NCBI GenBank assembly: GCA_008694505.1
Contig: VZDJ01000594.1
Coordinates: 5,548,086 to 5,612,085, forward strand
From: Cyanoderma ruficeps
Lineage: Eukaryota; Chordata; Aves; Passeriformes; Timaliidae
Direction of reading: 5' to 3'
DNA length: 64,000 bases
The notes under the pieces are model-generated. The model saw nothing but the letters and a program-made list of their open reading frames with translations. It did no database searches and was not told where the DNA came from. The stretch's first letter is position 1. Each line of letters starts with the position of its first letter. Position numbers and translations under genes: made by a program. Positions 1 through 12,853 of this stretch are shown piece after piece.

Positions 1-3000
1 GGCTTTTTTTAGAGGGAAGGCTTGATAGTTTGTAATCTCAGGAGAATTGACCTCAATCAGCAAAAGGGCAGGTGTAGAAGTGGTGTTAAGAGTGTCTTCC
101 TGTATCTTGTGCTTGTAGCTGCAGTTCAGTTTGTTTATCTAAGTGTTAAATTTTGGGTTTTTTTTAAAATGTGTGTGCATTTTTGCCGGCTGAGACAGAG
201 TGATGAGAAAGGCAGCAGAGTTGTGCTTTTCAGCATCAGCTTGCACAGATTATACAAATGATAAGGATTTCTTTCAAAGTATAAAGAGACCAAAACACAG
301 AAGAGATTGGGGAGATGATATGATGACTGTTGCCTGAGGTTATAACGGCTCAGTCACTTTTTAGGGGTCATGTAAGTACATGTCATACAGCTGGAGCTGG
401 GAAATTGGTTCAATCAGTCACATGGCAATCAGATGCAGCTGAAATTCTTCCAGTGTTACATTTGTTACCCTGAAATTTGCATTCTTTGCTTAAGCAAACT
501 TGATACCTAGAAAATAAGGTAACTGATACCTAGTAAGAGCAAGTAAATACTTACTTTTGGTTTTAGAAGCTACCTATCTGAAACACTGTCCTTTTAATTG
601 TACAGTAGAGTTACAGGCATGGTATGAAAAATCTGAAAAGCCCAGTTAGTTTAACAGAACTGTTAAACCCAGTATTATTTATTTCTATAACTGATGGCCT
701 TGTCTAGTTTAGTTTTAAGTATACATACTGTTGTTTTGTTGGGTAATCTGTAGAACAACACTGTAGACCTTATTGTCAGGAAGTCTTTGTCCATGTTAGT
801 AGTGAATTTGACTTCCCTTGGCTGCTGAGAGCCCCTCTCTTTCTCTTCTTTCCACAGAAGATGGGCACCAGCTCGCTGAGCAATGAGCTATGAAGTAGCA
901 CCTGTGTGCTGTTCTGTTTATATCCTTCAAACACTGGCAAATTTTTGGTTTTCCTGCAGTCAGTAGGTATGCTGTGAACGAGGCTCACTTCATCCTTTAG
1001 TGTAGCTAAGGATTCCATGCATTTTAAAACAAAAATTCAAAATAGAAAAATGAGATGGACTTCTTCCAATAAAGCGTGTGAGCAACGTACCAAAGAAAGG
1101 AAAAGGCTCTTAGTCATTTTTTGATCACAGTAGGCTGCAGTCTTTGCTCTGTGCCTTTGGGGTGTTTGAATTGTTCTTGCCGCCTCTTCCACAGGCGAAC
1201 GCAGCGCTGCTGCAAGCCATGATTAAAAGCTCTTCCTACGCCGCTTTGGAATTTAGCTTGATTAGGTTGACAAGTAGATTTTAACTGTGTCTTTTTGTGT
1301 GAGTGCACTTTTTTCCTTCAGTGTAACTTGTATAACACTGAATTAGCTCATTTGGGATGGCAGATAATTGCAAGTGTTCAAATTAATGGCTCTTCAGCTG
1401 AGCTGCACTAAGTGGCTATGCAACTACTGCACTTCCAAAACGAGGACTTAATTATAGCACTGAAAGAGATTTACAGAATATTATTTGTATCTTCTGTACC
1501 TGAACTTTGTTTTCTGCAGGTCTGTGTGCCATTTTTCAGTGGCTGCCAGGTGGATCTGTTCAATACTTGAGTGTCAGTGGTGACCAGCATCTCTAATGTA
1601 CCCAAGGGTTTTTTGTTGGCAGGGTCATGTCTCTTGGTAACCTTTTTCTTTAGTAAATTGGTTATATGATTGTGTGGAAAAAACCCAGCCTGTTGTCATA
1701 GGTCTTGTTTTCTTGTCTTCTCCCCTATGCCAAGCCAGGCCTCTTTTTTATTTCCCATGCAGAAGTTGCAAAAAGTTATGTATTTTGTTAACTTCTTTCT
1801 TGCATACTAGCGGTGAATTAAAGGTTTTGGGATTGACTGGAGAAAGATTTCCTGTTCTTGATGGGAACTCAGGATTTCTTCGACACCTCCTGGCAGTCTG
1901 GGTTCCCACTGAGCTGAGAGCCAGGAGGATTGAGGCTGCTCAGGATTTCCAGGGTTTTTTGACGTGGAGTTGCAAGCTGTTCTTTTGAATGAGTCACACA
2001 CATCTCTGGGAGTTTCTTGGCTATTCGGTCTCTCTAACCAGTGCTGTGAATGAAGGAAGAGTAAACTTGGGCACACAGAATCTCTGAGAAGCAGAATCTG
2101 GCTGGAGTGAGCTTTGCTTTGGGGAAATTCTCTACAAAACCTACTGCTCTAGTTAATCTTCATGCACCACCTCTATAGGTCTTAAGGAGAGCAAAGTATT
2201 TATGGGTTGAGTGCCTTCTGATGTGATAAGGTATGACAGGATTATGTCGTTCTGTTCCTCCTCTGGGTTTTGACCTGAGAGTGTAAATGAGTACAAGATC
2301 CATGAAAAGCAGTAATCTTCAATAGACAGCAAAATCTGTGAGGTGAGAAATCCAAGGCTATAAAATCAAGGTGGGGGAAGTAACAGTCTGTTTTGTGAGC
2401 TTTTGAACTTTTTACTATGTTATACTGTGCCTTGAGATTATTTTTCTTTCCTTATGTTCCAGACATGGGTTATTTCTGCAGGTTTTTCAAAGCCTGACTT
2501 ATGTTTAGTATAAGATTTCAGCAGCATATTTTTGCAGTTTATACATCAACTGGATATCTTGTCACAACCTTCTGTGGGCTTGAGTCTTCATGAAAATTTT
2601 CTCTTTTGGGCTGAATTTTCTCTGTGTTGTGTCATCCCAGAAGTAATTTTTCAATATGGAATGCGTGGACAAAATATTTCCTTGATGGCATTTGGAAAAA
2701 ATACTCTTCCAGGGTTTTAAGAGTATCTTTTGCTTGCCAGTGGCTGAAGTGTGGTTAGGGAGGGAGGGGAAAATTTGTCATCCTTCATGTAGAAAAAGGA
2801 ATTGTACTAGGTTAAGAATTGATTTAATACATTAATAAAAACATTTGCAAGGAGACTTTGAAGGCTGATGATGATCTGTGGTGTCTCTTGGATGATTCTA
2901 ATACATCACAGTCCACATTGCAGCACTAACTGCTCAGAGTATGCAATGTAATTAGGAATAATAGGAGTTCAGTTAGGAGTACATATATTTTTATTGACAC

Positions 3001-3735
3001 ACACTTTTTTTTTTTGTAATTCTGCCACAGGAATCAGTTTATATCTTGTTTCAGTGCCTTCCAGAAGCCGTTCAGGATGCATGGCACCTTCCAGTCCTTC
3101 CATTTCTGCTCCTCTTTTCCTGTGTGTCACTTGTGGAAAGGGGCTGTGACATTTCAGGGTAGAGGACAAACCCAGTCGCATCCCTGGGCTGGATCTGTGA
3201 AGTTAATGATTAATGAACCTCCTGCTCTGAGCTGCAGAGCTCCTGCTTGGGGCAGGGTTTGAGGTGTGCCTGGGATGGGCAGGTTCCTTTCTTGTTCCTT
3301 GGTGTATTTGGTACCTGGCTTGGACTTTCTGCCCAGCAAGTGTGTTGATTGCCTGACTCCTGTGGGCATTTACTTTTCTAAATTCGTTGAAAATACAGTT
3401 TTTTAGGAGTTCAGAAATATTGCACCAGTTCAGAGTAGTAATCCATGCTCTGTACTGTTTTATAGGCACATATAAGGAACTCTGCAGTAGATCTGTTAGT
3501 TCATGCAGTTGGAAGGTTTCAACATAATGTTTCAACATTTAGTTTCATCATTGCAGACTTTGTTTGGGACATGCAAAAAGGTCTTGACAATTTCAAACAA
3601 ACCGTTTTTAAAAAAGCTTAAATGAATGCTTGTTCAAAATTAGAAGACCTTACGGAGACAAGGTTAATTTCAAAGGTAAAATAACTAAAAACATACTTGG
3701 GTTTGTCCCCAAGGAAATTCCAGGTTCTTTTCTGC

Positions 3736-3780
3736 TCTCTGTAAGAAAAGGAATCTCTATGTAAGAAAAGAAGTCTCTAT
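3736..3780 (+). repeat. Short tandem duplication, 20-bp period
   Basis: GTAAGAAAAG occurs at 3741-3750 and again at 3761-3770, each flanked by a TCTCT block, giving about two copies of a 20-bp unit with few differences. It looks like a local replication-slippage duplication. Confidence 0.8.
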
Positions 3781-5145
3781 TGCTTTAATCCTTAATTTTT
3801 GGTCACTGAACTAAAATATATTTAGGTGTACCAGTCTAACAGAAATCATCCTTGGGTAGATGCTTAAAAATACCAGTTGGATTGCAAACTTGTTGGTGCC
3901 CGTAGCAGGATTACTTTAAGCATCAATCCTTTCCAAGTGCTACTAGTGATGTATTGCTGGGATTTTGTTTATTCAATTATATCCAAAGTTGAAAAAAATA
4001 ATCATTTTATCAACTGACTTAATGTAGGCTATAATATGATGCATATTTTTTTTCTTTTTGTTCTGATCATGGGTTTGCATTCTTAAGACTAGACGGAAAA
4101 ACTCTAGATAAATGTACGGTTTTAATTTTTTGTGGGATTTCCTTTTTCTCTTTATTATTCTCTTGTGGTCAGTGCAAATGTTAGCAGCTGTGCACAGGAT
4201 GTGTTTTGGCACGCTCAGGCTGTAGAGAGCAAGATGCAGACAGGAGGTTATCTGTTGATACTTTATTTTGATAAATAAATGCTATCAATGGAGGAATCCA
4301 AATGGTGATTCTTAACCCCACATCTCTTATCTAGGTTTTCAGCATTAGTGTTTTTTTTGTCGTGACTTGCCTTAGATAAAGAACATTGTTTATCATCTGC
4401 AAGAACTTTCACAATACAACTGCTTGCGTATTTACTGTCAGACTTCAGCATCTCTGTGGTCCTGTTAAATGAGACCTGCTTTTTATATCAAACAAGATTT
4501 ACTGGTATGTTTTTATCCACAGCTGAGTGGAGCGTGTTTTTCTATGAGGCAACTGTTTCTAATCGGAGCAATCTTTTACTGGAGTGTGGTGTAACATGAG
4601 GAATATGTGATCTGGTGCTTCAGTGCAAGGCTGCTCTTGATGGAGAACATTTGGTTACCTGCTGAAGGGCTGAAGTGGTGATGGGTGCCTGGGGCAGGTT
4701 GGGGTGCTGGGACAGTCCCCTGGTGCTTGCTGGGTGCTCCAGCCTTCCATCCCTGCTCTCCCAGTCCATTCAGCCTCATCCTGCTCAGATTGATGGGAAT
4801 GGGGCCACAGCTCTGGGGTCAAAGCTGGAGCTCTCAAGTGCTGAAACTGTACAAATAGCAAGCAAAAAGGCTCAACTTTTTTTTTTTTTTAATGTAGCAT
4901 AAACTTAACAGTTTTAGCCCCTTATTGCGTTTATTCCATGAAGAAACTTGCAAGTCACGTCAGGCTTTTTCTGCATCGTGAGACTTAGATTTCACTCATT
5001 TCATTTTTTCCATTTTAGTATTTTGTTTGCTTGCAAGTTATGTATGTGTTCGTTCAACTGATCCTTCCTTGCTTTATCTGTTGAAAAGTATGTATAATTA
5101 ATTTGTTTTCTTGGGGTTTTTTCTTCCTAATAAATGTATGTGCAG

Positions 5146-5203
5146 TCATAAAATATTCTGAGTTGGACAGGACCCACAGGGGTAATTGAGTTCAACTCCT
5201 GAT
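5146..5203 (-). mobile_element. CR1 LINE 3'-end fragment
   Basis: About 58 bp resemble the reverse complement of an avian CR1 3' terminus: a TCATAAAATATTCTGAGTTGG-like start, then GACAGGACCCACAGG and GAGTTCAACTCCTG. CR1 copies are usually truncated at the 5' end, which fits a short 3' remnant. The assignment is from memory of the consensus. Confidence 0.7.
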
Positions 5204-8035
5204 GTTCAGCTTATTTTGGGTAAATGATGTAGAAAGTTGCCAAATAAATCTCCCCCTCATACTAAATAACTTATACTGTTAAGTAATTATTCATGTAAGG
5301 CTGCCAAACTTTTGGGCTTTATTTCCTCATAATTTGGAAATACTGCATGGAGTAGGCAGACTGTGAAAAATGCTCAGAAAGGCTTTTCAATAAATTTCTA
5401 TTTAATTTTTGCAGGCTGTCAGTATAGGTGAGTGCTGTGTGGGTGTGGTGTAACACAGAGGCACTGTTAAGACACTTGTTAAAATGAATTAGTCTAGGAG
5501 TCTCAAAGGAAGCAGTGAGTAGAAAGGGAGCATTTTGCCTTTGCCAACACAAACTACTCTACTCTCATTATACAAAGATAATATCCAAAGCCCTTTGCTC
5601 TTCTTACTTTGAGGAAAACACCGTCAAAGGAAAGCTTTAACTTCCGTGTTAAAGTATGTGCCAGCATTACATAATAGAAATGGGTTTACAAATACAAATA
5701 AAATTGACAAATACTACAAATGTAGGTGATGATAGTATCATCAGGAGGCCAGAATTTGGGTTTTATTAGTTGAAAACACTTAAGTATGGGCTGGTTTCAA
5801 ATCCACTTTTTGTGGCTCAATTATTAGCCAGTCTTTTGGACATAAACGCATCTTATCTTCCTATTTACTCTAAGGAGAACTTCTCCAGAGTCAGCTTATC
5901 AATGTTGTTTGGTCGGTTGATTTTCAAGGATTTGGTGGTAATAAACATAAAGCAAAATTGAAAGTTGTTGCTCTTCTACTCCATCCAAATGTTAGTTAAG
6001 TTAGAAGCAGCACAGTGCAGTAATTTCCTCTGTTCTCCAGACTGGTGTTCAAAATGTCAGCTGGAGATCTGTATTACAGTACATGTGAATTTATTGTGAG
6101 TGCTGTGTAGCACAGGCTGCTTTTGCCCCCATGTTCCTCTTGGCCATTCTGGCTCTGTGCAGCTGTGTCTTTGTGGTTTTTCACTCCCCATTTTAGCTGG
6201 ATTTTACTAGCACACAGAACAGTTATCTGTGCTCTGAGTTGTAGAGGTAGCTGCTGACAAAAAGCAGCGCTGGATACATTTCTACACAAAAATATAGATG
6301 CCTTTAAAGATAAATCAGCCTTTTTTAAAGGTGGTTTTTACCTGTTTAGGAAATAAACATTTGCTAGAAGCACTTCTCTTTCAAGCTGCTTTTGAGCTCA
6401 TTTATTAAATTGCACACCAATTTGCTTATGGTTTGTTTTACTGTGACAGTTTCAATATGTGGCACAGAAGTATTTGTTGCCAAGGTGAAGGTTCTTGCTT
6501 GAGTGGGTTGATATTTTTTGGGGAAAATACTGTAAAATAATAGTTTCAAACACACAGCAATACAGTTAATTCCAAGGTCAAGCTTGTAGACTGTGAGATT
6601 TTTAACACCTCTGCTACCTAGAGGTCCCATATGTTATTGAAATACTATACTCCCTTTTACCATCACTTCGTGTGTCTTATCTACAGTTTAAGAAGGTTCT
6701 CTTTACCTGAGTGCTTCTAATCTCGTGGGTTTTTTCCATTTATAGAGCAAATTCTTTGGTTTCCACTATTGATTACTTAAAACACTTGTTGATCAAAAGT
6801 TTTAAAAATTTGACAGAAGCAGCTGCTATTTAAAAACGCAAACTAGTAATGTGTAAAAGGTAAACTATATTAGCTAAAGATGTAAAGTGTGAAAAACATG
6901 GCTAATTTAAAAATATTGATGTCATATGTTTTACCAAGGACATTTGAAAGAGATAGTAAACTAATTTATTAATACAGGTCCCACTTTGCTAATAAAATCA
7001 ATCCTTCAGGGACTTCTGCTGCTGCTTAATCCATTTGCACCAGATGCTAGAGCTGGGACCTTTTTTAAATGGGCAAGGTACCTTTCCACTTTCACTGTAA
7101 TTTTCTCATCATTTCTCTTTACAGGGATTTGAAAAGTAAATAATTCCCAGTCCCATCTGAATAGGAGAACAATCCTGATACAAGAAGGATGATAGAAAAA
7201 AGCAACATACGGGCTTGTTCAGGCTTTTCAGTCACATGAGTAGAAGACTAGGAATTCATCCATGTTTGAGGAATGTTCCATTTTTTTTTAAGGCAGCTGT
7301 TGTCAGAAGACATCAGACAGTAAAAATATGGTGTCTGTCTTATAATTCCTGTCTAGAATTTATCCAGTTAAAACAGGAAAGGATATTAAATCCTTTTTGA
7401 TAAAAGTCTTTGGTGGACACACCATGTGTAAGCAGCTGGTATTGAAGAGTGGAATCCCTTTCCATTCTGTTTAAAAACTTGGAGTTCTTGCCATGAGATT
7501 TATTTCATGCCCTTTTGAATATATTACCAGGTGCACGTTCTCCCTGGAACCTCCCCACTCTGAGCTTTTCTGTAGTGCCTCCTATGGCCTGCTTACTTAA
7601 TTACAATTTTCTGACTTGAGGTGATTTAGCCAGCAGTGAGTGTGTGTTGAATGATGAGTGTTGTAATCATCTTGCTGTCTGTCTTTGGCCCTCATTCCCT
7701 GGAATCTTTTCCACGTGGTTTCAGTAAAGAAATGCAAAGCACTCCTGGCTCAGGAGAGTTCTAAACACATGGAAGAGGCTCTCAAGGGAAATGGGAGATT
7801 GGCTCCAGACCCATTTGCATGGAAGGGGATATGGAGCAAGGATCTGCTGCCTGAGCAAGCAGGACACCTTGCAAAAAGGCAGTATCAGTTTACATTTAAG
7901 AATAAATGCATTTAACTGTGTACAGCCTAATCTAATCACTGGATATTGGACTTGCTTGGAGCACGACCACTTGGACGTGTTCTGCACAGGAGTTGATGTG
8001 TGTTTAGGTAGGGAAACCTTGCTGGGCTAAATGTA

Positions 8036-8102
8036 CAGGCTGTGGTGCACACCAAAGCAGAATTTTAGAAATTCCACACCTGTACTGTCCAGGCTGTGGT
8101 GC
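8036..8102 (+). repeat. 13-bp direct repeat pair
   Basis: CAGGCTGTGGTGC occurs at 8036-8048 and 8090-8102, 54 bp apart start to start. It lies within intron 1 and its significance is unknown. Confidence 0.6.
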
Positions 8103-9228
8103 TTGGGAAACCTGTTGCATCTGCAGGGTGAGATACAGGCAAAGGGTGTCAAAGTGTCATTGTTTTTCTAATGATGCACCTTGAAGGTAAACCCAAAAAA
8201 ACCTTTCGATTTCCTTCGGTTTTGGGGTTTTTTCTCCCTCTTGCTTTACTTTTCCCCACAGAAGAATGTTTCAATTTTTTTGTTTGTTTTTCAAGTTGCT
8301 TTGTATCTTTCCCGTGGGACCAGCATTGCAGGTACATCTCACTTCTGTTTGTGTCTGCATTTTAAAGCTGTGACATTTCTCTTAGCCCAGGTCATTAGGA
8401 GTAGCTGAGGAATAGGCTGCAACCCAGATTTGCTCTAGGAGCTGGAGATCAGGTGATGCTTGTCCTCGAGTGCTCTTGTCTGCTTGTGCTCAGTAACTCC
8501 TGTCTTTGTGTGGAGTTGTCAGAGAAATGACACTCACAATTTGTGCTGGACCCTCCCACCAGCTCTGTGGTACTTCAGAGCAGCTGGACAGCTGCACTGC
8601 CCACGAAGGAGTTGTCCCCCTGTTCCTCCCTTTAGTTAGAATTGCAGTTGTGCTTGCACTAGGGTGTATAACTCTGGAGAATGGCATTTATTGTGGGTAG
8701 GAAAGCAGTGGAGCAAAGGCACGTGGTCATAGTCTGTGGTTTGCAGATGGAGGTTCTGGTAATGACATCCTTGTTACAAGTTCTTGCTCTCAGCACCGTT
8801 TCCTTTTGGCTTTAAGATTGTCTGTGTGACTAATGCACAAGTAACCTCCCGGTGACATTGCTTTCGTGTCATAGCCTCAGAAACATCTATTCTAGGTGAG
8901 AGGGCACATGTAAGAAATCCCATTAGTGCTGGAGAACATTGTGGAAAGCCCTTTGGCTGTCCTTGCAGAGAGCTCTTGGGCAGAGAGTGCAGAGCTGCTG
9001 TGCAGTTTCAGGATATGAGTTTTTGAGGGTGATGATCACATGCTTGAAGATATTTCTCCACTGATAGGTGAGATAGGCATTAGTAGAGTTAACTCAGGAG
9101 GAGCCTTCATTAGTTGCTCTCCCAAACCTGTTTGTGCTATGAATGTCCGTTAGAAAAATATCATGTTCTGTTTCTCTGTGTAGACCAGAGAGTGGTGTTG
9201 CCTTTTGGAGAAGGTGTTAGGAGAATAT

Positions 9229-9325
9229 CACCTCCCTCTCTCTATATGTATATGCTGAGAGAGAGTGGGAGGGGGTGTATATGTGTATGGTTCTCCATAT
9301 ACAGATATGCACATATGTACAGAGA
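9229..9325 (+). repeat. Degenerate CT / TA / GA simple-sequence stretch
   Basis: CTCCCTCTCTCTATATGTAT is followed by GAGAGAGAGTGGGAGG and then repeated ATATGTATAT-like blocks. This is a decayed microsatellite with partly self-complementary CT and GA halves. Confidence 0.6.
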
Positions 9326-12300
9326 CTTTGGGTACTGCTCTTGGATCCTCCGTAGCTGATTTTCTGAACTAAAGCTAAAGGCCTTGATTATCCAATAAAT
9401 TTTTTGCCTGATTGTTTCTTAGGGGTTTTTCCCTTTTTTTTTGTAATGAGCTAATAGGCCTACAGCAACACTTCAGGGAGCTGAACATAGAGAAATAAAG
9501 GAAAACACCCGAACAATCAAGGCTTTCACCTTTGGGATTTTGTAAATCAGTTCTGCGTTACAGATTTTAATAGAAATTAGCTTATATCATTACACTCCTG
9601 TGTGCAGTGCCTTGTGCTTATTGCTGAATGCCCCAAATTCCATGTGGGAAAGCTGAGTGCATGTCTCATTAGTGGGGTGTGCCTACCTGTGTTCGTGCAA
9701 GCCCCTTCTGCCACTCTTCAATTCTGGGTAGCAAGACAAGGGATGATTTATGGAAAATCCAGTATTGGTTCTGCCTTATGGTATCTCTACTATCAGGATT
9801 CTTTTTCCTGTAGCAGCAGTAAATCCTGCCCTGAAGAAGCTGGGGTGTGCCTTGCTCCCCTGTGAATCATTCATTAGTCAGACGCACATTGCCATGTATG
9901 AACTCCTTGTGGAAACTCTGTACTTGTGGAATCTGGATTGCCTATAGTATCCTTCTTCTCATGTGATTGAAATATTTACTTCAAGTGACAGTGATAGATC
10001 TGATCAGTCTGAATAAAGCCTCATATCTGCAAAAGTTAATTTGTAAAGAATCCTACGGTGACTAAATTGTGCGTTTGGAGAACTGAAGATTTTTAATGAC
10101 TTCCATTCAGTTGTACCTTAGCTTTTTGCCTCACCTATCACATTGTTAGACTCCATTTTAACTCCAGTATCTCTCCATGCATTTAGTTATGAAAATCAGA
10201 TTTGTCGCCATTTATAACACGAAAGAACAACACGCACCCGGGCAGGTTGAAGTGAGGCAAAGAGGAAAAATTTTATTATGATTTGGGTTTTTTATAGGAT
10301 TTGGAATTTGGTCAAGGATTGGTAGATGAGAGGAACACCTCTCTGACCCCAGTGGTCAATTCAGAAGTCCATCACAGAGAAGTATGAAAACAATCTACTT
10401 CTGTTTATGTTACATTCATGAGAGACTCCACTAGAAGGCATGTAAACAAGATCATCAGAAGGCTAAAAATCAGGGCGACACAGATTTAGTGTTTATAATG
10501 TGTTGTGCCGTGGTCCCTGGCTGTGCTGTGGGCCTGAGGCTCCCAGGGGAGCAGGGGGTCCATCCCTGGAGTTCAGGTGTGCAATGAAGTCTTGTACTTG
10601 AGAGATGTGAAGTGTTGTGTAGGACACTGCCCTGGTGACTTGCTGATACAATTCTCTAATAGTCAGAGACCAAAAGCCATGCAGGGTTTTTTTTTCCCTT
10701 TCTTTTCTTGGAAACCTAAAAATGCACTACTTTTTTTTCCCTGAGTCAGTACACTTCTTGCTGAGTAGGCCATAGTATTTTTATATATGCTGATTTTATG
10801 TCTGAATACACTCTTTTTATGTAAAATGCATCTTTCATGAGATTATTTTTCTTTCAGTCTTGCTGGCTGTGTGTGTGCTGGGCAAAACCACCCCCAGGCA
10901 ATGAAGCTGCCAGTTACCTGCAGCAGTTCAGCTTTTGCATTCTCTGAAATACTCAGTTTAGTAATCAAACAGTTTTAACCTTTTTAACTGTTAAAAAACA
11001 CTTCTAATCTAGTTGTAGGTTTAAGCAGCATTCAGGCTCCAAAGTTCTTGTGTAGATTTAGCTTTAAAATCTACATGCTACAGTTCTGGTTGGCAGGGGA
11101 AGGTAGAAGGGAGTGAGTCAGTATTTGCTGGTTTACATAGTAATTGTGGCACTAAAAGCCTCTTAACACACTATAAATACAGTGAACAGTTTTACCCTGT
11201 GTGATGGGTTAAAGAAGCACCAGTTTGTGGAATTCTTGATACTTCTTGTGGGAAGTAGATATTTAAGAAGAAAATCAAACTTCAATGAGCAAAATCCTAC
11301 TTGTGTGTCCTGAGGTGAGTCGCTTATAGTGCCTAATGCTGATGTCTTCATGAGGTCTGAAGATCTTTCTGATATTTAGTTTCTTTTTTTCATTATTTGT
11401 GACCTTCTGCCTGCAAAGTTGTCTTTATCAAGAAACGTTCCTGTTGATTGGTATGAAGTCAAGTTTCTGTACATGGTTACTCACAACTGTCACAGTGTGT
11501 TACACGCAAGGTGGGGATTACAGCTTTGAAAATACATCTCCTGCAAAGCGTTTGTGGTGTTAGATGAGGTCCTGTGCTAACCACTTCATTATTCAGAGAG
11601 AAACTCGCCTTCCCTCTGAGGATCTGGCCTCTTGGCCTGAGCACCCATCTCTCTCACCCATCTCAGCGCTGATGGGTGCAATTAGCATCAGGGATAGAGA
11701 CTGTGTGGGTGTGCTGGGCACATGCACAGGCTGCTCAGGGCTGTGGGAGAGGCATGGCAGCCAGACCTCCTCTCCCAGCCGGGGGAGCCCAGCCTCTGGC
11801 TGTGCTACTGCCAGGAATTCATGGCTTGTTGGAGTTACTGCTGCCTTACACCTCCCAAGATCTTCAGGTTTACGTCAGAGTGCTGAAAGCTGTAGAGGTG
11901 CTACTACAGCCTTCATGCCTTTGCTGATGGTGCTAATTTAGTGCAGCTGCCTGGCTGTACAGAGAAAATGAGGACTTTATCACGTCTGTGTTTGTTAAAA
12001 ACATGTGGGTAAGCTCTAACTCTTGAGCTAGGGCTGTGCATTTTGGTCTGCATGGTTTAGAATTTGCCTATGCTGCTTTGGTGATAACATTTCTAGCAGC
12101 TGGTTTTAGTACCCTGAGTTTTGTAGTTATTTTTCATTAATACTTTGTTAATTTCATCAGTTGTCTTGTGTTGTGTGATGAAGATAATATATATATGCGT
12201 AGCACATTTTGGAGAGTGGGTGAAGTTTTGTAGCTATTTTCCTCTTGCTTTCCTTACTCTTATTAGACACATTTTGTCACTGTTTTCCATTCGTGCCACG

Positions 12301-12797
12301 GAATGGCTTTTGCTAGGGCTCGTCATTATCAGCTGCTTGTGACATGAGGATGACCAGCCTTGCCTCATGCCCAGCTGACAGTCCATGAGCAGGACACCTT
12401 TTCAACCCTATAGTTAGGAATTACAAAAACAATTTTACCACTAGTAATAGCTATATGAAAATGTTTCTGTGGAGGTGCTAGCTGCTGAGCAGGGAGGAAC
12501 TGCTCTATCCTAAACATGGATAGATTGAATGACATATTTTTTGTTCCTTAATAAAATGTTATTAGAAAAGAAGTTAGCTAGCAGTAATGCTTGATCTGTG
12601 GCAGGGAACATTATTTTAAACTTGAAAAGAGAGAAATTCTTGGTTTGCCTTAATGTTTTTGGTTTGTTTATTTTTATAGAAAAATCGGTGTGGTGACCTT
12701 CTGATATGGGCAGAGGGGTCTGCTCATTAAAAAAAGGAGATATCTTTGTTATTTGTGGTATTAAATATTACAACCGAATCTTTTTCTGCCTCAACAG

Positions 12798-12853
12798 GTA
12801 TACAAAGCTCGGATATGCGGGTAATACCGAACCCCAGTTCATTATCCCTTCAT
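12798..12853 (+). CDS. ACTR3: ACTR3 exon 2
   Basis: The 56-nt exon follows TCAACAG and precedes GTAAGT. It reads g|[18 protein letters not shown]|t, with a split glycine codon at the 5' end (phase 2) and a split cysteine codon at the 3' end (phase 1). It supplies the end of the first phosphate-binding loop of the actin fold (the lysine of YTK) and residues about 16-33. It is too short to stand out as an open reading frame and was found by protein recognition. Confidence 0.96.

Larger units (their letters stand above)
1..12797 (+). other. ACTR3 intron 1, 3' part (5' end outside window)
   Basis: No protein-coding exon was recognised in these 12.8 kb. Exon 1 of vertebrate ACTR3 is GC-rich and ends within a glycine codon of the DCGTG motif; no such sequence with a GT donor was seen here, so the region is read as intron 1. 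The sequence is AT-rich, with a CR1 fragment near 5.15 kb, a 20-bp tandem duplication near 3.74 kb and a pyrimidine/TA-rich simple stretch near 9.23 kb. The rest is unique-looking sequence with nothing recognised. Intronic regulatory elements may be present but cannot be pointed to. Confidence 0.7.

Noticed and set aside
8220..8266. Strong polypyrimidine tract plus CCCCACAG resembling a splice acceptor in intron 1
   Set aside because: The sequence after it does not encode any Arp3 residues and no donor defines a plausible exon; probably a cryptic site.
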